DNA from: Pseudolabrys sp. | Lineage (GTDB): Bacteria; Pseudomonadota; Alphaproteobacteria; Rhizobiales; Xanthobacteraceae | Direction of reading: 5' to 3' | Length of the DNA stretch: 5,995 nucleotides | Assembly: GCA_026125925.1 (NCBI GenBank) | Contig: JAHCKF010000227.1 | Location: 1 to 5,995 of the forward strand | Part shown: positions 5,485 through 5,995 of the stretch, one piece after another | How positions within the stretch are numbered: the stretch's first letter is position 1 | Layout: the number at the start of each line of letters is the position of its first letter | The notes under the pieces: model-generated | What the model saw: only the letters and a program-made list of their open reading frames with translations | Database searches by the model: none | What the model was told of the DNA's origin: nothing | Made by a program: the position numbers and the translations under genes

Positions 5485-5489
5485 CTCCG

Positions 5490-5711
5490 ATGACAGCGAT
5501 CAACCTGCCGCCCCTCTGCCCCATCTGCGGCGGCAATACCCAGCTCAGGGAAATGCACCGCTCCCCGCGGTCGGGCAAATTCACCTGCTTCTTCCGCTGC
5601 AATGACTGCGGCACCGACTATCCGCGTTCGATCGAAGCCGCCGAGGCCGAGACGGCCGGGCTCACTGCTTCGATCGCGCCGCACGACGACGATCGCGATC
5701 CGGCCTTGTAA
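5490..5711 (+). CDS. Small zinc-ribbon protein
   Basis: The 73-aa product has CPICGG (C10, C13) and C37-N-D-C40-G, a classic C-x2-C...C-x2-C zinc ribbon with 23 residues between the knuckles and an extra Cys at 33. The first half is basic (REMHRSPRSGK). The tail is acidic and Ala-rich (EAAEAETAG, HDDDRD). There is no signal peptide. Such proteins bind zinc and often contact nucleic acid or other proteins, but I do not recognise a named family and assign no function. The ATG at 5490 is chosen because GGAGGG (5479-5484) is five bases upstream. An in-frame GTG at 5433 would add 19 residues lacking similarity to the rest, and it lies inside a hairpin. The FKBP gene follows 95 bp downstream. Confidence 0.78.
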   Translation: MTAINLPPLCPICGGNTQLREMHRSPRSGKFTCFFRCNDCGTDYPRSIEAAEAETAGLTASIAPHDDDRDPAL

Positions 5712-5768
5712 CGGGGAAGGGATCGCGATTTGGGATTTGCCGCGGTCTCGGCTACAAGGCCGCCGCAC

Positions 5769-5788
5769 CGATGCCGGCAGCGGCATCG
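5769..5788 (+). promoter_or_regulatory. Perfect hairpin in the FKBP gene leader
   Basis: CGATGCCG (5769-5776) and CGGCATCG (5781-5788) form a perfect 8-bp stem with a GCAG loop. It ends seven bases before the GGAG that serves the FKBP ATG and begins 57 bp after the zinc-ribbon stop. No T-run follows, so a terminator is unlikely; a translational or mRNA-stability element is possible. The hairpin contains an in-frame ATG (5771) that would extend the FKBP by 12 residues. Confidence 0.45.
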
Positions 5789-5806
5789 CTCTCACGGAGC
5801 GCCGAA

Positions 5807-5995
5807 ATGTCATTGACCCGCCGGACCGCCCTGCTTGCCGCCTTCGCCGCGAGCCTGCCGTCCCTTCCCGCCACCGCCCAGACCGGAAAATTCATGACCA
5901 CAGCCTCAGGCCTGCAAATCAAAGACACCGAAGTCGGCACCGGCGCGCAGCCCAAGCGCGGCCAGACCTGCGTGATGCACTACACCGGCTGGCTC
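5807..5995 (+). CDS. Exported FKBP-type peptidyl-prolyl isomerase, N-terminal part
   Basis: The gene runs off the window; 63 residues are visible. The N-terminus MSLTRRTALLAAFAASLPSLPATAQT is a signal peptide with a twin-arginine pair (TRRTALL), a hydrophobic core and a likely cleavage after ATA near residue 24. This suggests export by Tat or Sec to the periplasm. The mature part begins an FKBP domain: TASGLQIKDTEVGTGAQPKRGQTCVMHYTGWL, with the VxYTGxL-type strand that lines the active site. FKBPs catalyse cis-trans isomerisation of Xaa-Pro bonds and assist protein folding. The ATG at 5807 is preferred because GGAG lies seven bases upstream and the signal peptide starts naturally there. The in-frame ATG at 5771 sits in a hairpin. 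The catalytic domain is cut before most active-site residues, so activity cannot be judged. Confidence 0.9.
   Translation, partial: MSLTRRTALLAAFAASLPSLPATAQTGKFMTTASGLQIKDTEVGTGAQPKRGQTCVMHYTGWL

Larger units (their letters stand above)
4947..5489. other. 543-bp stretch with no convincing gene
   Basis: I find no ORF here with recognisable protein features on either strand; the short open frames are compositionally unlike the neighbouring genes. Near the left end GCCGG (4992-4996) pairs with CCGGC (5004-5008), a possible end-of-transcript hairpin for the transporter but without a T-run. The section around 5120-5200 is distinctly A/T-richer and carries a near-tandem repeat. The right end forms the leader of the zinc-ribbon gene and contains a stable hairpin. 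The length suggests regulatory sequence or an unannotated small RNA, but nothing identifies a known family. Confidence 0.5.

Noticed and set aside
1..5995. tRNA, rRNA, CRISPR array, insertion sequence ends or transposase
   Set aside because: Looked for cloverleaf arms, regularly spaced repeats, terminal inverted repeats with target duplications and transposase motifs; none seen.

Overview
The window reads as chromosomal DNA from a GC-rich alphaproteobacterium, most likely a Hyphomicrobiales (Rhizobiales) member near Bradyrhizobium, Rhodopseudomonas or other Nitrobacteraceae/Xanthobacteraceae. The support is the strong G/C bias at third codon positions and the gene families present: a DUF2778 (Tlde1-like) membrane-anchored protein, a DUF1810 protein, an AlkK/DmdB-like acyl-CoA ligase and a short FKBP with a signal peptide. 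The lineage is inferred from family recognition, not from a database search.

Left part (1-1404). The C-terminal end of an acyl-CoA synthetase (+) runs into a convergent two-gene toxin-antitoxin operon on the minus strand. The antitoxin has an Xre/MbcA/ParS (DUF2384-type) architecture and the toxin carries a RES domain. The two genes overlap by four bases (GTGA). The module has its own promoter, with a 19-bp imperfect palindrome over the -10 region that is a good candidate autoregulatory operator. The antitoxin is best started at the ATG at 1346, which has a strong GGAGGT, rather than at the TTG at 1361.

Middle-left (1405-2829, minus strand). A membrane-anchored DUF2778/L,D-transpeptidase-like protein is followed 21 bp later by a DUF1810 protein, probably in one transcript. 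That transcript points toward the toxin-antitoxin operon.

Right part (2830-5995, plus strand). A 300-bp divergent intergenic region precedes a MmcQ/YjbR-family protein. Next come a 164-bp gap with a 13-bp inverted repeat and a 12-TM MFS transporter of the metabolite:H+ symporter type. A 543-bp stretch without a convincing gene follows, containing a 16-bp-period near-tandem repeat and a stable hairpin. The window ends with a 73-aa zinc-ribbon protein and the start of an exported FKBP-type peptidyl-prolyl isomerase, which runs off the end.

Functionally this is a patchwork of small housekeeping and accessory genes, not one pathway. The only clear multi-gene system is the Xre-RES toxin-antitoxin module, a known type II class whose toxins deplete NAD+. 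I see no clearly new multi-gene system. The most interesting unexplained material is regulatory or noncoding: the antitoxin operator, the inverted repeat before the transporter, and the repeat and hairpins between 4947 and 5806.
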